Shown in pieces: positions 14,390 to 23,065 of a stretch of DNA of 24,625 bases. The DNA comes from a virus. Each line of letters starts with the position of its first letter. Position 1 is the stretch's first letter. Where the stretch lies: positions 1-24,625 of the IMG/VR virus record IMGVR_UViG_3300032736_000130; one strand, written 5' to 3'. Below the pieces are notes generated by a model, which made no database searches, was not told where the DNA came from, and saw only the letters and a list, made by a program, of their open reading frames with translations. A program made the translations under genes and the position numbers.

Positions 14390-15081
14390 GCATCAACCGC
14401 GACAGCATGGTTATCACGCCGAGGATCAATCCTCGTGAGAGTGGGCCGCGCCGTCGCGCCAAGGAAGCCCGCAAAACAGAACGTGCGCAGGGTGAGCACA
14501 AGTCTCTCCTGCGCTACCTGCGCGAAGCCCGAAAAATGCAAACTCTCCGGGCGGCGCGGGCATCCTCCGCAGGGCGGCAAGCCGTCTCTGCGGGTAGCCG
14601 GGTGGCCACTAAAATGGGCGTGAAGGCAGGCTCTCGGGCGGCGGGTCAGATCGGCATTGCGCTGCTCTTCATGGACGCCATCGACGTTATCGGCTCCACC
14701 GTGCGCCGTGCCGAGCAAGGCGTCTCTGGACGGCTGCTCGAAGCGATGGACCAGGACGGCATCTACGGGAACCTGGATGAGATCGCTACCGGTGCCGCTC
14801 GAGGCCGCGCAAGCATCGAAGGCAACGAAGACCTGCTCAAGATCATCGGGAGGCAAGGCCGCGTCAACGCCCAGATTGGGCGGATTGGTGCCTACTTCCG
14901 CGAGCGCGAGACCGCGCGCGCCATCGGCTCAGACCTGATCGAACGCGAGCCGGGATTCGACCACCTGGAAAGCATCTCCGATAAGGTCATTGCGGGGTAC
15001 AAAAGCACCGTGAAGGGCGCGGCGGATCGGGGCATCAACGCCCTCCGCTCCTTCTACGGCAAGGGGGCGATCCAGCGGTGA
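14386..15081 (+). CDS. short tape-measure-region protein 1, basic N-terminus and hydrophobic segment
   Basis: A 231-residue protein coupled by GTGA overlap (14386-14389). Residues 1-80 are strongly basic and helical, with KEARKTERAQGEHKSLL. A Gly/Ala-rich hydrophobic segment at about 82-105 (AGQIGIALLFMDAIDVIGS) could cross a membrane. Residues 142-231 are helical and may be a distant relative of the C-terminal part of the two following proteins: an I-I-G-R-Q-G motif at the place of V-G-R in the others, then a helix, then P-G-F. A hydrophobic segment is common in tape measure proteins, which take part in DNA passage through the inner membrane. No enzyme motif is seen. Confidence 0.5.
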   Translation: MSINRDSMVITPRINPRESGPRRRAKEARKTERAQGEHKSLLRYLREARKMQTLRAARASSAGRQAVSAGSRVATKMGVKAGSRAAGQIGIALLFMDAIDVIGSTVRRAEQGVSGRLLEAMDQDGIYGNLDEIATGAARGRASIEGNEDLLKIIGRQGRVNAQIGRIGAYFRERETARAIGSDLIEREPGFDHLESISDKVIAGYKSTVKGAADRGINALRSFYGKGAIQR

Positions 15082-15626
15082 GCCAAGAAGCCAAGATCAA
15101 GGTCGAACTTGATACCGAACCGGCGCGTGCTGAACTGCGCAAGCTCGTCAAGGAGGGGGAAGCTGCGGCTGAGCGCATACGCGATTCTCTGGGCGGGGGT
15201 GGGCTGGGTGATGCCGCAATAAAAGGGGGCGTCGCGGGTACGGCCTTCGGCCTGGCGCAGAAGGCGGCGTCCCGTATCGGAGGCTTCATACCGGACGCCA
15301 TCAGTGAAGGCACCGTAGGCGTCCGCTCCTACTTCGACTCAGCCTTCGGCGGACCGGAAGCGCGCGCGGCGCGCGGCGCGCGGGAGCAGACCAAGGACTC
15401 CTTCGCGGAGATCGTCGGGCGCATGAAGAATCCGTCGATCACGCCGGAGATCCGCAACTACTACAACAACGTCAAGGATCTCCGGGAAATCACCGAGCGC
15501 GGCGGCTCGGCCATCGACCAGGCACTCGGTGGCGACTACCTCAAGGACGCCATGGAAACCGTGCTCGGTGCCGTTTCGTCCGGCTTTGATCGGATCGTGG
15601 AAGCGCTACCCATCGGAGGGAAATGA
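15078..15626 (+). CDS. short tape-measure-region protein 2 (paralogue of the next gene)
   Basis: A 182-residue protein coupled by GTGA (15078-15081). It begins IKVELDTEPARAELRKLVKE, the 'v-l-d-...-a...l..l' start typical of tape measure proteins. A Gly/Ala-rich segment (38-72) with AGTAFGLAQKAAS may contact membrane. From A101 the motif AREQTK-x-x-F-x-x-x-VGR, followed by an I-R-N-Y-Y-N-N-V helix and a C-terminal SGFDRIVE, matches the next protein almost position by position. At the DNA level, 15378-15395 and 15926-15943 differ at one base of 18. The pair therefore arose by duplication. It is far too short for a normal tape measure. Confidence 0.55.
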   Translation: MSQEAKIKVELDTEPARAELRKLVKEGEAAAERIRDSLGGGGLGDAAIKGGVAGTAFGLAQKAASRIGGFIPDAISEGTVGVRSYFDSAFGGPEARAARGAREQTKDSFAEIVGRMKNPSITPEIRNYYNNVKDLREITERGGSAIDQALGGDYLKDAMETVLGAVSSGFDRIVEALPIGGK

Positions 15627-16216
15627 GCGGTTCCACTCGCATACCGGTAAGCCTGGACGTGGGTAAAGCGACGGCCAAACTCGCGCAACTCCACCAGGAG
15701 AAAAAGAAGGCTAAGAAAAAGGTCTCGTTTTCTGCACGGCGTTCGTCTCAGATGGCTCTTCGCGCCTTCTCTTTCGTCGGTGCCGGATCGATCGCCATGA
15801 GTTTCCAGAGCACCGAACCGTCGGGGAACGTCAGCATCTTCGGTGAGGCGTTGACACCGCTCTACGCTCTTGTGCAGCAGACAGCCGACCGCGCGCTCGG
15901 CCAGTCCGCAGCTGCGCACCGCTCCGCGCGCGAGCAGACCAAGGCCGCCTTCGCCCTCTACGTCGGGCGCACCGGCGATATGGCCGGGATGCGGGACTTC
16001 TACAACACCGTCGCCAAGATCCAATCCGACGTAGAAAGCGGGCGCAACATCCTGCGGCGCGACCCGCGATTCATCGGTCCCGGTTTCAAGGAAGTCACCG
16101 AGGCCAGCGTGGCCGGTCACGTCAAACTCTTCCTGGAGAACCTGCACGCGTCGAACGCGATGCGGATTCTCATGAGCGGCTTCGATTACGTCGTCGAGGG
16201 AATCAAAGCCGACTAG
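15623..16216 (+). CDS. short tape-measure-region protein 3 (paralogue of the previous gene)
   Basis: A 197-residue protein coupled by ATGA (15623-15626) and preceded by GGAGGG. It opens with RIPVSLDVGKATAKLAQLHQ, again the tape-measure-like N-terminus, then a very basic KKKAKKK stretch (about 27-33). A Ser/Ala segment (46-62) with FVGAGSIAM is moderately hydrophobic. AREQTK at 102-107, VGR, MRDFYNTV and SGFDYVVE align with the previous protein. The C-terminal half is a helical bundle. With the two upstream genes it fills the space between tail terminator and hub genes, normally occupied by one long tape measure gene. Confidence 0.55.
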   Translation: MSGSTRIPVSLDVGKATAKLAQLHQEKKKAKKKVSFSARRSSQMALRAFSFVGAGSIAMSFQSTEPSGNVSIFGEALTPLYALVQQTADRALGQSAAAHRSAREQTKAAFALYVGRTGDMAGMRDFYNTVAKIQSDVESGRNILRRDPRFIGPGFKEVTEASVAGHVKLFLENLHASNAMRILMSGFDYVVEGIKAD

Positions 16217-16221
16217 ATGCC

Positions 16222-17637
16222 ATGGCCGTCAACAACCCCTTCACGATCACCTACAACAGCACCGCGATTGGTGGGAGTTCCGACACCTACCAACTGCTCG
16301 GCCCCTACGTCATCGACAAGAGCTACCGTGGGCTGCGCGTCTCCTTTGACGTGCTGGTGGTGGCATCGAGCGCGGCCACGCTGCGCAGCCTGAGCGACAC
16401 GCTGGAAACGAAGTTCCGCGAGCGCGACAAGAACCTTGAGATCAACGTCGGCTCGACGGTCTGGACCTGGACCCACGGGACGCACTACTTCAACTCCGCC
16501 GCGTCCATCGCCAAGAGCGGTGACAGCGAGACCGACCGGGGATTCTCGCGCGCCTACACGATCGTCATCGAGGCCGAACTGCCGAGCGACGAATCCGGAT
16601 CTAACGGCCTCCTGGAGATCCGCACCAACGTCGGCTTCGAGCCGAGCCGTCAGAAAAGCGTCACCGTCGAAGGGATCTACACCGCGACCGCGAGCGCCGA
16701 TTCGGAGGCCAACTACCTCACCAACGCGGACACCTACATCGACGCGCTGCTCACGGCCATCGACGGGGCGGCGACGTGGGAGCTTGTCACCGAGGACTAC
16801 GACTTCGACCGCAACACCTCCAACACACGGTTCCAGCGCCAGTACGTCGAACTCCTGTTCGACCAGAGCCAAGGCGCGCTCAACGATACGAGCATCCGCG
16901 ACCACCGGGTGATCTTCACCGACCTTTCTCAGCACCCGGCGGACTCGCGCGAGAGCATCCACCGCCTGCGGCGCGTGGTGGGGAGTTATGACTGCGCGCT
17001 CGACATCGGCCAGACCACCGACCTGCAAGCTGCGTTCAATGACCTTGTGCGCCCGCACATCCTCCAGACCTTCCAAGACGCGTTTAGCCCGGTGGTGTTC
17101 TGTCTGGAAGATCGGCGGATCTCCTACGACGAAACGACGAAGCGGATGTCTGTCTCCTTGCAGTTCCTCTACCAGAAAGACGGCGGGGAAGCCGTGGTCG
17201 AAATCACGCAGAGCGTGGCCTTCCGCGAACTGCGGAACATCGACTACACGCCGGTCCACAGCCGCGACTCCGAATCCTCTTTCTACGCGGATCCAGGCTG
17301 GTCCACCATCGAGCGGGTCTGGACGCGCACGGTGGTTGTGCTCGGCAACGAGCGCCCCCAGCGGCGCATCAGCGGGAGCCCGAGCTACGGGGATGCCGGA
17401 GACTTCGGGGAGATCGGCGGCCAGCGCCTCGAAGGCCGCCAGCAAATCAATCTCTCGGGCTGGAACGTTATTAGCAACGTCAGCCAAGTTCAGGAACAAT
17501 GGATCGGTGACCCGACCGATGATGACCAGATGAAACTCACCGCGCTCACCGAGACCGTGGTCGAGCGTTGGAATGATCTGCCGGGACGCGGCACCGCGTC
17601 GGGTGGGCCGATCACGCCCGGAGCGGGGCCGCGCTAG
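16222..17637 (+). CDS. distal tail / baseplate structural protein
   Basis: A 471-residue protein, ATG 16222 five bases after the previous stop. The N-terminal 160 residues form a beta-rich domain with one helix (AATLRSLSDTLETKFRERDK) and a WTWTHGTHYF strand, the layout of tube-like domains. A second domain at about 185-345 is similar in plan (VELLFDQS, a long helix from IHRLRRVV, LVRPHILQTFQDAF, VVFCLEDRRISYD, MSVSLQFLYQKDGG), suggesting an internal duplication of a tube fold as in distal tail proteins. The C-terminal 120 residues are Gly/Ser-rich and end in a Pro/Gly tail. It precedes the hub-like gene (TAGTG overlap), consistent with the tail tip. Confidence 0.5.
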   Translation: MAVNNPFTITYNSTAIGGSSDTYQLLGPYVIDKSYRGLRVSFDVLVVASSAATLRSLSDTLETKFRERDKNLEINVGSTVWTWTHGTHYFNSAASIAKSGDSETDRGFSRAYTIVIEAELPSDESGSNGLLEIRTNVGFEPSRQKSVTVEGIYTATASADSEANYLTNADTYIDALLTAIDGAATWELVTEDYDFDRNTSNTRFQRQYVELLFDQSQGALNDTSIRDHRVIFTDLSQHPADSRESIHRLRRVVGSYDCALDIGQTTDLQAAFNDLVRPHILQTFQDAFSPVVFCLEDRRISYDETTKRMSVSLQFLYQKDGGEAVVEITQSVAFRELRNIDYTPVHSRDSESSFYADPGWSTIERVWTRTVVVLGNERPQRRISGSPSYGDAGDFGEIGGQRLEGRQQINLSGWNVISNVSQVQEQWIGDPTDDDQMKLTALTETVVERWNDLPGRGTASGGPITPGAGPR

Positions 17638-19886
17638 TGGCTACCGGGCGCAAGCCGCGCATCGCCTACGCAGGCATCGAACTTGCCGCCTCGAGCGCGG
17701 TGGCGTGGCGCTTCACCACCGGCACCCGACCCTTCACGGCCACTTTCTCGGTCTACTACAAAGACTGGGATTCCCAACTGCGTCAGAAGATCGGCCACAC
17801 CAGCAACCTCTCGATCACCGACGCGCGCGGAAAGACGCTCGACATTCAAAGGTTGACGCTGCTCCACGAGGTGCCGAGCGGCGCGCCCAATCTCCGTAGT
17901 TTCGTCCTGGCAGACTTGCGCTGGCGGTGGCAATACCCGCTGATCTCCCGCGACTACAACGTGCCGAAGAAGACCGGCGATCGCACCGCGCAAGTCAATA
18001 CCCCGTTCCCCGGCTTCGTCACGACGGACGAATACGACTACAAAGGGTTCTCGCTCAAGGAAGGGAAGCGGGTCTGGACGGCGCGCGCGGCGCTCGAAGA
18101 CGTGCTCGGCCAACTCAAGCGGGAGGGGTTCAGTTTCGACTACTCCGTTGATAGTTTCCCGATTGATGAAGGGTCGGGCGCGCAGCGCGCCTTCACGATG
18201 CAGAACGTTGTGCTGCGCGACCAGGGCGACGTAGCCCTTTCGCGGATTCTCGCGTACATCCCTGGCGCGGAGATCTGGGTCGACGCTTCCGGCACCGTCC
18301 GCATCATCAACGGGGCGGACCTTTCAGCGGCAGAGTCCTACTTCCGCAGTCTCCCCGGTGCCACTTGGGACGGCGAGCGCGCCGTGATCGTGGACCGCAA
18401 GGCGATCCGCCCGCGCAAAGTCACCGTCCACTATCAGCGGGAAGTCGAAATCATCCTGGAATACTCGGATGCGTTCAGCGGCACCGTGGCGCGACCGGCG
18501 AAGAACCGGCCCTACATCGAGAACGTCATTCAGACCGTGGACGATTCCACGACGGTCACCGAGTTCGACCCGGTCACCGGCCAGACGGTCACCAAGGCCA
18601 ATCTACCTCCCGGCACCTGGGTCGAGTTCCGCGCGTGGCTGGCGGCGATGGACGAAGACCGCCCGCCGAACTCTTTCCCGTGGAACTTCGACACAATCAA
18701 GACGTTCTGGGTAGTAGGTGAACTCGACGGCGCGCTCGGTGGTGGTGGTCTCGACCTGGACGAAAGCGCGAACATCTCGATGCGGATCCAGGCGATCAAG
18801 CAGCACTTCCGCCAGAGCTTCCGCATCAACAGGCTGCTCATGGACAGAACGAGGGATATCCAGAACGTCTCGGCCATGCTGCTCGACCCGTACACCGGGA
18901 CGCGGGGGCCGTCGCGCGTCTGGGGCCAAGCGACGATCATCCCGACCAAGAAGGGGGAAATGATGACGCTCCGAAAGGATCCCAATAACGCCTTCCTCTA
19001 TCGCAACGTGGACTATTTCGCGCCGACGCAGAACGAGTTTCTGGGGCGCACGGTGCAAGCCCCGCACGGCCCGACGAAGGTCAACATCCTGGACCGCGAT
19101 CTGGGAATCTTCCGGCTTGACTGGATTCTTTCACCCTACGGCACCGATGAGAGTTTCGTTCCGTGCATGCTCCAAGATGAGCAAGGGCGTTCCAACGTGC
19201 CGCGCCGCGATCTCTCACGGCAAGATGATGACCCGATGGGTGTGGGGTTTAAGGTCGAGAGCGGGAGCAACTCCATCTTCTTGGCTGGATCGCTCAGTTA
19301 CCGGGTGCTGCTGACCTTCATCCCCGGCGCGCCGAACAACAAACGCGCCTTCCATCCGATCGAACTCACCGCTTCCGACGTGGAAGCCTTCGTCGAGGGC
19401 GACTGGCGGATCGGCTCCGGGTTCGGCCCCGATCTGGAAGTCTTCATCCCGCCCTCTGAGGCAACCGCGCGCTTCGCGTGGCAGTCCGACATCGCCGCTG
19501 GCACGTCGGTCGGCAACCTCTTCGGTCTCAACGAGGAAGACCCGCTCGAAGGCGGGATCAACGGCACCGAGATTCCCGGCTATGTGCTCACCAACGGAGA
19601 GCGGGAACTGGCATCCCACTCGCGCGCGGTGGCGTCAGAAGTCTACGCGAGCTTCGCGGACAGCCTTCAGGGGCGCGTGGCGACGATCGTGCCGGAGGAA
19701 GGTGTGAAGATTGCCGGCAACATGAGCGGCGTCACCGTGCAGGCTGCCGCTGCCCCTTCGGGTAAAGTGTCCGCGATGCACGATTTCCCCGGCGTCCAGA
19801 AACCCATCTCGCGCCTTGCGCTGATGAGTGAGAGCGCGCGGCAAGTCGTGCTCGGCATCGTGCGATTCTCCGGAGGGGATTCGTAG
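17637..19886 (+). CDS. tail hub / baseplate-like protein
   Basis: A 749-residue protein with GTG start overlapping the previous stop (TAGTG). It is rich in beta structure with several helices. Residues 155-245 (RAALEDVLGQLKREGFSF, then QNVVLRDQGDVALSRILAYIPGAEIWVDASGTVRII) match the usual hub pattern in which a helical segment is followed by 'lI.y.pgaeiw.d..G.v.i'. Upstream parts include a strand-rich domain with SLKEGKRVWTARA. The middle carries a WVEFRAWLAAMDED region and a Gly/Leu loop GALGGGGLDLDE. The C-terminal 250 residues are a further beta domain. The protein is likely the scaffold to which the fibre encoded next is attached; no lysozyme or peptidase motif is visible. Confidence 0.55.
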   Translation: MATGRKPRIAYAGIELAASSAVAWRFTTGTRPFTATFSVYYKDWDSQLRQKIGHTSNLSITDARGKTLDIQRLTLLHEVPSGAPNLRSFVLADLRWRWQYPLISRDYNVPKKTGDRTAQVNTPFPGFVTTDEYDYKGFSLKEGKRVWTARAALEDVLGQLKREGFSFDYSVDSFPIDEGSGAQRAFTMQNVVLRDQGDVALSRILAYIPGAEIWVDASGTVRIINGADLSAAESYFRSLPGATWDGERAVIVDRKAIRPRKVTVHYQREVEIILEYSDAFSGTVARPAKNRPYIENVIQTVDDSTTVTEFDPVTGQTVTKANLPPGTWVEFRAWLAAMDEDRPPNSFPWNFDTIKTFWVVGELDGALGGGGLDLDESANISMRIQAIKQHFRQSFRINRLLMDRTRDIQNVSAMLLDPYTGTRGPSRVWGQATIIPTKKGEMMTLRKDPNNAFLYRNVDYFAPTQNEFLGRTVQAPHGPTKVNILDRDLGIFRLDWILSPYGTDESFVPCMLQDEQGRSNVPRRDLSRQDDDPMGVGFKVESGSNSIFLAGSLSYRVLLTFIPGAPNNKRAFHPIELTASDVEAFVEGDWRIGSGFGPDLEVFIPPSEATARFAWQSDIAAGTSVGNLFGLNEEDPLEGGINGTEIPGYVLTNGERELASHSRAVASEVYASFADSLQGRVATIVPEEGVKIAGNMSGVTVQAAAAPSGKVSAMHDFPGVQKPISRLALMSESARQVVLGIVRFSGGDS

Positions 19887-19887
19887 G

Positions 19888-22536
19888 GTGCCTAGCGGCT
19901 TCACCGACTGGGCGGACCTCGGCGTCTTCCCCGCGCAGGACGTGGAGGAAGGTGTCCCGATCGGGATGCGGATGGCGCTGGTCGCTGGCCGGGTGCTCAC
20001 GCGGCCCGACCCGAGCAAGGGCGGTGCCGCGTCGGTCACCGAGTACGCGCGCGAGCACGGGCTAGGCACCCTCGGCGACGTGCATCCGTGGTTCTTCTGG
20101 CAGACCAAGGAGCGCGAGAAGCGAGCGATGGGCTCCTGGGCGCAGATGTGGGGCGCGATCGTCACCGACTCCGCGAGTTCCTACTACGGCGGGTCGGCGG
20201 GAGTGCAGCCGCTCACGCGTGACGAAGGCGATCACCAGACGAACGATCCGCGCTACCGCGTGGTGCAGCCTGCGTGGTCGCGCGCGCTGCCGTGGCAGCC
20301 CGAGGGGATGCTCGCGATCGTGGCACCTTCCACGAGCGAGACGGAACCCGGCTCCACCATGCTTTCCGCCGACCGTCGCCTCGTCGCGGCGAACGTTGGA
20401 GGGCCGGGGCAGTGCGGCACAACCGTCGTGGACTTGCAGCCGGAAGGCGAACTCTGCATGGACGGCAGTATCAACCCCGGCCAGTACGGGCGTCACGCTC
20501 GCCTCCAGGCCATCTTCCGCGTGATCGCGCTCCCCGGCATGGGAATCGGTGGAAGGTCGAACCTCAACAGCATCGCGCTCAACTACGGCTATTCCCAGCA
20601 GGACGGCATCGTCGGCCTCGGGATGATCTACGGCCCCGCGCTGGGCGGCGGCGGCGGGGGGAGCGGTGGGCCGATCACCGAGGGCGGCAACAGCCGCACG
20701 GGGCCGATCACGGAGGGGGGCAACAGCAACCCCCACCTCTCGACAGGCGACACCAACCCATACCGCTCGGGCAACCTCGGCGGGTACTCCGCTCCCTCAG
20801 GGCCGGGAAGCCCCGGCGAGCCTGCCGGACGCGGGGGCGGCGGCTTCGCTGGCCCGGGTGGTGGAGCGTTCGGTGACAGCGGCGGGGAAGGGCCGAACGC
20901 GAGCGATGCCACCGCCGTTGAAGGGTTCGGGAAGTTCGCTTCTGCGGCTCGCGGCGGTCACGCGATCGGCTTCATGTCGGCGGCGGTGAGCGGCCCGATC
21001 ATGTTCGGCTGCACGCGGCACGTCGTCGGCACCGATCGCGACGGGCATCTGATGACGCCCGCGCACATCACGACGAACACCCTGGTCTTCGACTCGCCCG
21101 ACCGGGATGGCCCGTTCCTCTTCGAAGGTGAGTTCCCGCGTGCGTCGGTGGCGCAAGTGCCGAACCTCGTGCATCTGTCGTGGGATAAGAACACCGACCA
21201 CTCCTTCATCGGCGGCACCCGCCCCGGAAAATGGCGCTGGTGGACGACAGTGCCCTACGTCGAGTCCGATTCCAAGCCTACCGGCCCCGGCACGGGAACG
21301 ACTCCTAGCTCACCGAGTACGCCGAGCACGCCCGGTGCGCCGGGGCGTCCCAGCACTCCCGGTTCTCCAGGGCGTCCCAGCACACCGGGGGCTCCCGGTG
21401 CACCTGGATCGCCGACTCAACCACCAGGGCCGGGGAGACCGTGGACGCCCGGTGGTGGCACTTGGCCGCTACCCCCCGGCGCACCAGGGACGTATGGCCC
21501 GGGGCCGCACTTCGGCTCGCCGCCCTCCACGCCCTCGGTGCCGGGGCTACCTTCGACACCCCCCACGCCGACGCGACCGCCGACGCAACCGAAGCCGCGC
21601 GGCAAGCCGAGAGGCCCGGTGACGGGGGAACCCGCGAAGCCTTCCGCACCGCTTGCGCCGTCCGAAATGCCCTGGCTGAACGACTACACCACGTCGCCGG
21701 GAAGCCAACTGAACTCCGGGAGGGGCAACAACTTCCGCTACTTCGATCTCGAAGACGCGGCGGACGAGATCCAGGATCTCGGCGGCCCTGCCGGAGTCAT
21801 CACCAAGGTCGGCGGCTCGGCGCGCGGGCGCGACGTCGGGCTCTACGGGATCTTCCATCCGTTCAACAACAGCTTCGCGGCGCTCGCCTTCCGGCCTCAA
21901 CTATGGATCAAGGGTGCGCCGAACTTCGAGCACAACCCGCTGCTCTCCGCCGACGTGCTGAGAAGGGAGGAACGCTCACGGCCCTCGACGATCACGGTTC
22001 GCGCATGGGGCGCACAGAGCAACAGCGGCGATTGGGACTACATCGAGCCCCCGGTGTCGTCACGCGCGCGCGGAGGCACCGTCAACGGCGGCCTGCTCTT
22101 CGCGCCGTCTGAGTTCGAAATGGAAGACTATCTCGGCATCAACAGCGATGCCGATACGGATAGCCCGCTTGCGACCACCTACGCCATGTTCGCGCCGGGG
22201 GTCGCGGTGGCTTTCGGCAAGCCGACCGTGAGCGGGGTGCCTTCGGATATGTCGAAGGTGATCCACCAGGACACCGCGTCCGGCGAGCTCCTCATCTCCG
22301 AGCTCAACGCGAGCGGAGTCGCCACCAACATCGCCAAGTTCTCCCAGGATACCGCCGACGACCCGGCGCTGCCCTACGCCGAGTTTGAGGGTACTCGCGG
22401 GGTCAAGATCCCGTCCGGCACCACTACGCAGCGCCCGTCAGCCCCAGTGAACGGCGATCTCCGCGTCAACACCACAAGCGACGAACTCGAATACTACTCA
22501 GGTGGCTCTTGGCGCACCTTGTCCGGCGCTATCTAA
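19888..22536 (+). CDS. long tail fibre with collagen-like segment
   Basis: An 882-residue protein. I chose GTG 19888, after GGAGGGG (about 19872-19878) and overlapping no gene, over an upstream in-frame ATG at 19828 that lies inside the hub gene. Residues 1-250 form the tail-attachment domain. A Gly-rich linker follows with an 11-residue tandem repeat (GPITEGGNS twice) and poly-Gly. Then a beta domain (about 350-460) and a collagen-like stretch 474-521 made of 16 triplets ending in Pro (GAP, GRP, STP, GSP). A Pro-rich stretch continues to about 600. The C-terminal domain ends GTTTQRPSAPVNGDLR, then EYYSGGSW, the usual ending of phage fibre tips. The Pro-Gly segment is a plausible substrate for the oxygenase at 24269. 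Confidence 0.75.
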   Translation: MPSGFTDWADLGVFPAQDVEEGVPIGMRMALVAGRVLTRPDPSKGGAASVTEYAREHGLGTLGDVHPWFFWQTKEREKRAMGSWAQMWGAIVTDSASSYYGGSAGVQPLTRDEGDHQTNDPRYRVVQPAWSRALPWQPEGMLAIVAPSTSETEPGSTMLSADRRLVAANVGGPGQCGTTVVDLQPEGELCMDGSINPGQYGRHARLQAIFRVIALPGMGIGGRSNLNSIALNYGYSQQDGIVGLGMIYGPALGGGGGGSGGPITEGGNSRTGPITEGGNSNPHLSTGDTNPYRSGNLGGYSAPSGPGSPGEPAGRGGGGFAGPGGGAFGDSGGEGPNASDATAVEGFGKFASAARGGHAIGFMSAAVSGPIMFGCTRHVVGTDRDGHLMTPAHITTNTLVFDSPDRDGPFLFEGEFPRASVAQVPNLVHLSWDKNTDHSFIGGTRPGKWRWWTTVPYVESDSKPTGPGTGTTPSSPSTPSTPGAPGRPSTPGSPGRPSTPGAPGAPGSPTQPPGPGRPWTPGGGTWPLPPGAPGTYGPGPHFGSPPSTPSVPGLPSTPPTPTRPPTQPKPRGKPRGPVTGEPAKPSAPLAPSEMPWLNDYTTSPGSQLNSGRGNNFRYFDLEDAADEIQDLGGPAGVITKVGGSARGRDVGLYGIFHPFNNSFAALAFRPQLWIKGAPNFEHNPLLSADVLRREERSRPSTITVRAWGAQSNSGDWDYIEPPVSSRARGGTVNGGLLFAPSEFEMEDYLGINSDADTDSPLATTYAMFAPGVAVAFGKPTVSGVPSDMSKVIHQDTASGELLISELNASGVATNIAKFSQDTADDPALPYAEFEGTRGVKIPSGTTTQRPSAPVNGDLRVNTTSDELEYYSGGSWRTLSGAI
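20668..20727 (+). repeat. two 33-bp direct repeats encoding GPITEGGNS-x-x
   Basis: 27-base cores at 20668-20694 and 20701-20727 are nearly identical and offset by 33 bases, so the linker repeats in steps of 11 residues. It lies in the Gly-rich linker of the fibre. Confidence 0.8.
21307..21450 (+). repeat. collagen-like (X-X-Pro) coding repeat
   Basis: Codons 474-521 of the fibre form 16 consecutive triplets ending in Pro, many starting with Gly (GAP, GRP, GSP), so X-Pro-Gly occurs repeatedly. At DNA level a 14-base unit GGGCGTCCCAGCAC occurs at 21343-21356 and 21370-21383, 27 bases apart. Confidence 0.8.
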
Positions 22537-22548
22537 CCACCGTAGACT
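22519..22548 (+). promoter_or_regulatory. promoter candidate TTGTCC-18-TAGACT
   Basis: TTGTCC (22519-22524) is separated by 18 bases from TAGACT (22543-22548), ten bases before ATG 22559. It is the only TAGACT site in the window with a recognisable -35. It would drive the lysis genes. Confidence 0.5.
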
Positions 22549-22558
22549 GAATGCGCAC

Positions 22559-22804
22559 ATGGCTGAAGCCCCTACCGATACGAACTCCGACGACGTCACC
22601 GAACTCGTTGACGCCGACCGCGCGTCCCGAGACGACGCCCGAGCGCGCGCGAGCGCGTGTTCCGCTGAGATCCACGCCGCGCTCCAGCGGCACCGCTGCC
22701 GCATCCTGCCGCGAATCGACCCAGCGAACATCGAGTTCGTCGGCGCTGCCGGTGACAAGGTGATGATCGCGGCTACCTACTGGATTGCTCCTCTAGCCCC
22801 CTGA
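22559..22804 (+). CDS. small hypothetical protein at the start of the lysis cassette
   Basis: An 81-residue soluble protein. ATG 22559 was chosen because it follows the TAGACT element and leaves the frame clear of the fibre stop. An in-frame start farther upstream would lie inside the fibre gene. Residues 1-45 are acidic and helical (TDTNSDDVTELVDADRAS, then RARASACSAEIHAALQRHR). The C-terminus is a short strand-rich part ending in Trp and Pro. No membrane segment is visible. A similar small acidic helical protein is often found next to holin genes, but I do not recognise a family. Confidence 0.55.
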   Translation: MAEAPTDTNSDDVTELVDADRASRDDARARASACSAEIHAALQRHRCRILPRIDPANIEFVGAAGDKVMIAATYWIAPLAP

Positions 22805-22810
22805 GCACAG

Positions 22811-23023
22811 ATGCCCGAGTCGCAAACACTACAGATCGAGAAGTTCGAGAAGATCATCCAGGCCGTCACGGTGGCGCTGCTGCTTTTCTGCATCTTCTTC
22901 CTCACCAGGGCGCTCAACCAACTGGATGTCATCAGCATCCAGGTGGCCCACAACACCACCAGCGTCGCCGTCCTGACGGAGCGCGTGGAGGTCTTGAGGC
23001 AACAATCCCAGAAAAACCCTTGA
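22811..23023 (+). CDS. small membrane protein, holin candidate
   Basis: A 70-residue protein starting six bases after the previous stop. Residues 1-14 are polar; residues 15-34 (QAVTVALLLFCIFFLTRAL) form one strongly hydrophobic transmembrane helix, followed by an amphipathic, coiled-coil-like tail (LTERVEVLRQQ). One membrane helix and a polar tail after the fibre gene fit a single-span holin or a membrane-anchored lysis accessory. Distinguishing these needs structural or functional evidence. The gene lies between a helical protein and a second membrane protein, in keeping with a lysis cassette. Confidence 0.5.
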   Translation: MPESQTLQIEKFEKIIQAVTVALLLFCIFFLTRALNQLDVISIQVAHNTTSVAVLTERVEVLRQQSQKNP

Positions 23024-23040
23024 AAAATACGGGCGGAAAA

Positions 23041-23051
23041 GTGAGTCTCAC
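23041..23051. repeat. 11-base perfect inverted repeat GTGAGTCTCAC
   Basis: GTGAG-T-CTCAC lies 15 bases before ATG 23066 in a 42-base gap. It could be an operator half-pair or a short hairpin; too short for a terminator. Confidence 0.35.
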
Positions 23052-23065
23052 GCATCTAGTTATCT

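Noticed and set aside
21301-21660. CRISPR array or non-coding repeat in the Pro/Gly-rich region
   Set aside because: The repeats are in frame, degenerate, and encode Pro/Gly triplets within a long open frame. There are no uniform repeats with unique spacers.
22551-22763. Alternative start and frame (ATG 22551) for the first gene of the lysis cassette
   Set aside because: The product is a Ser/Thr/Arg/Pro mix typical of a shifted high-GC frame, whereas the frame from 22559 gives a normal acidic helical protein.
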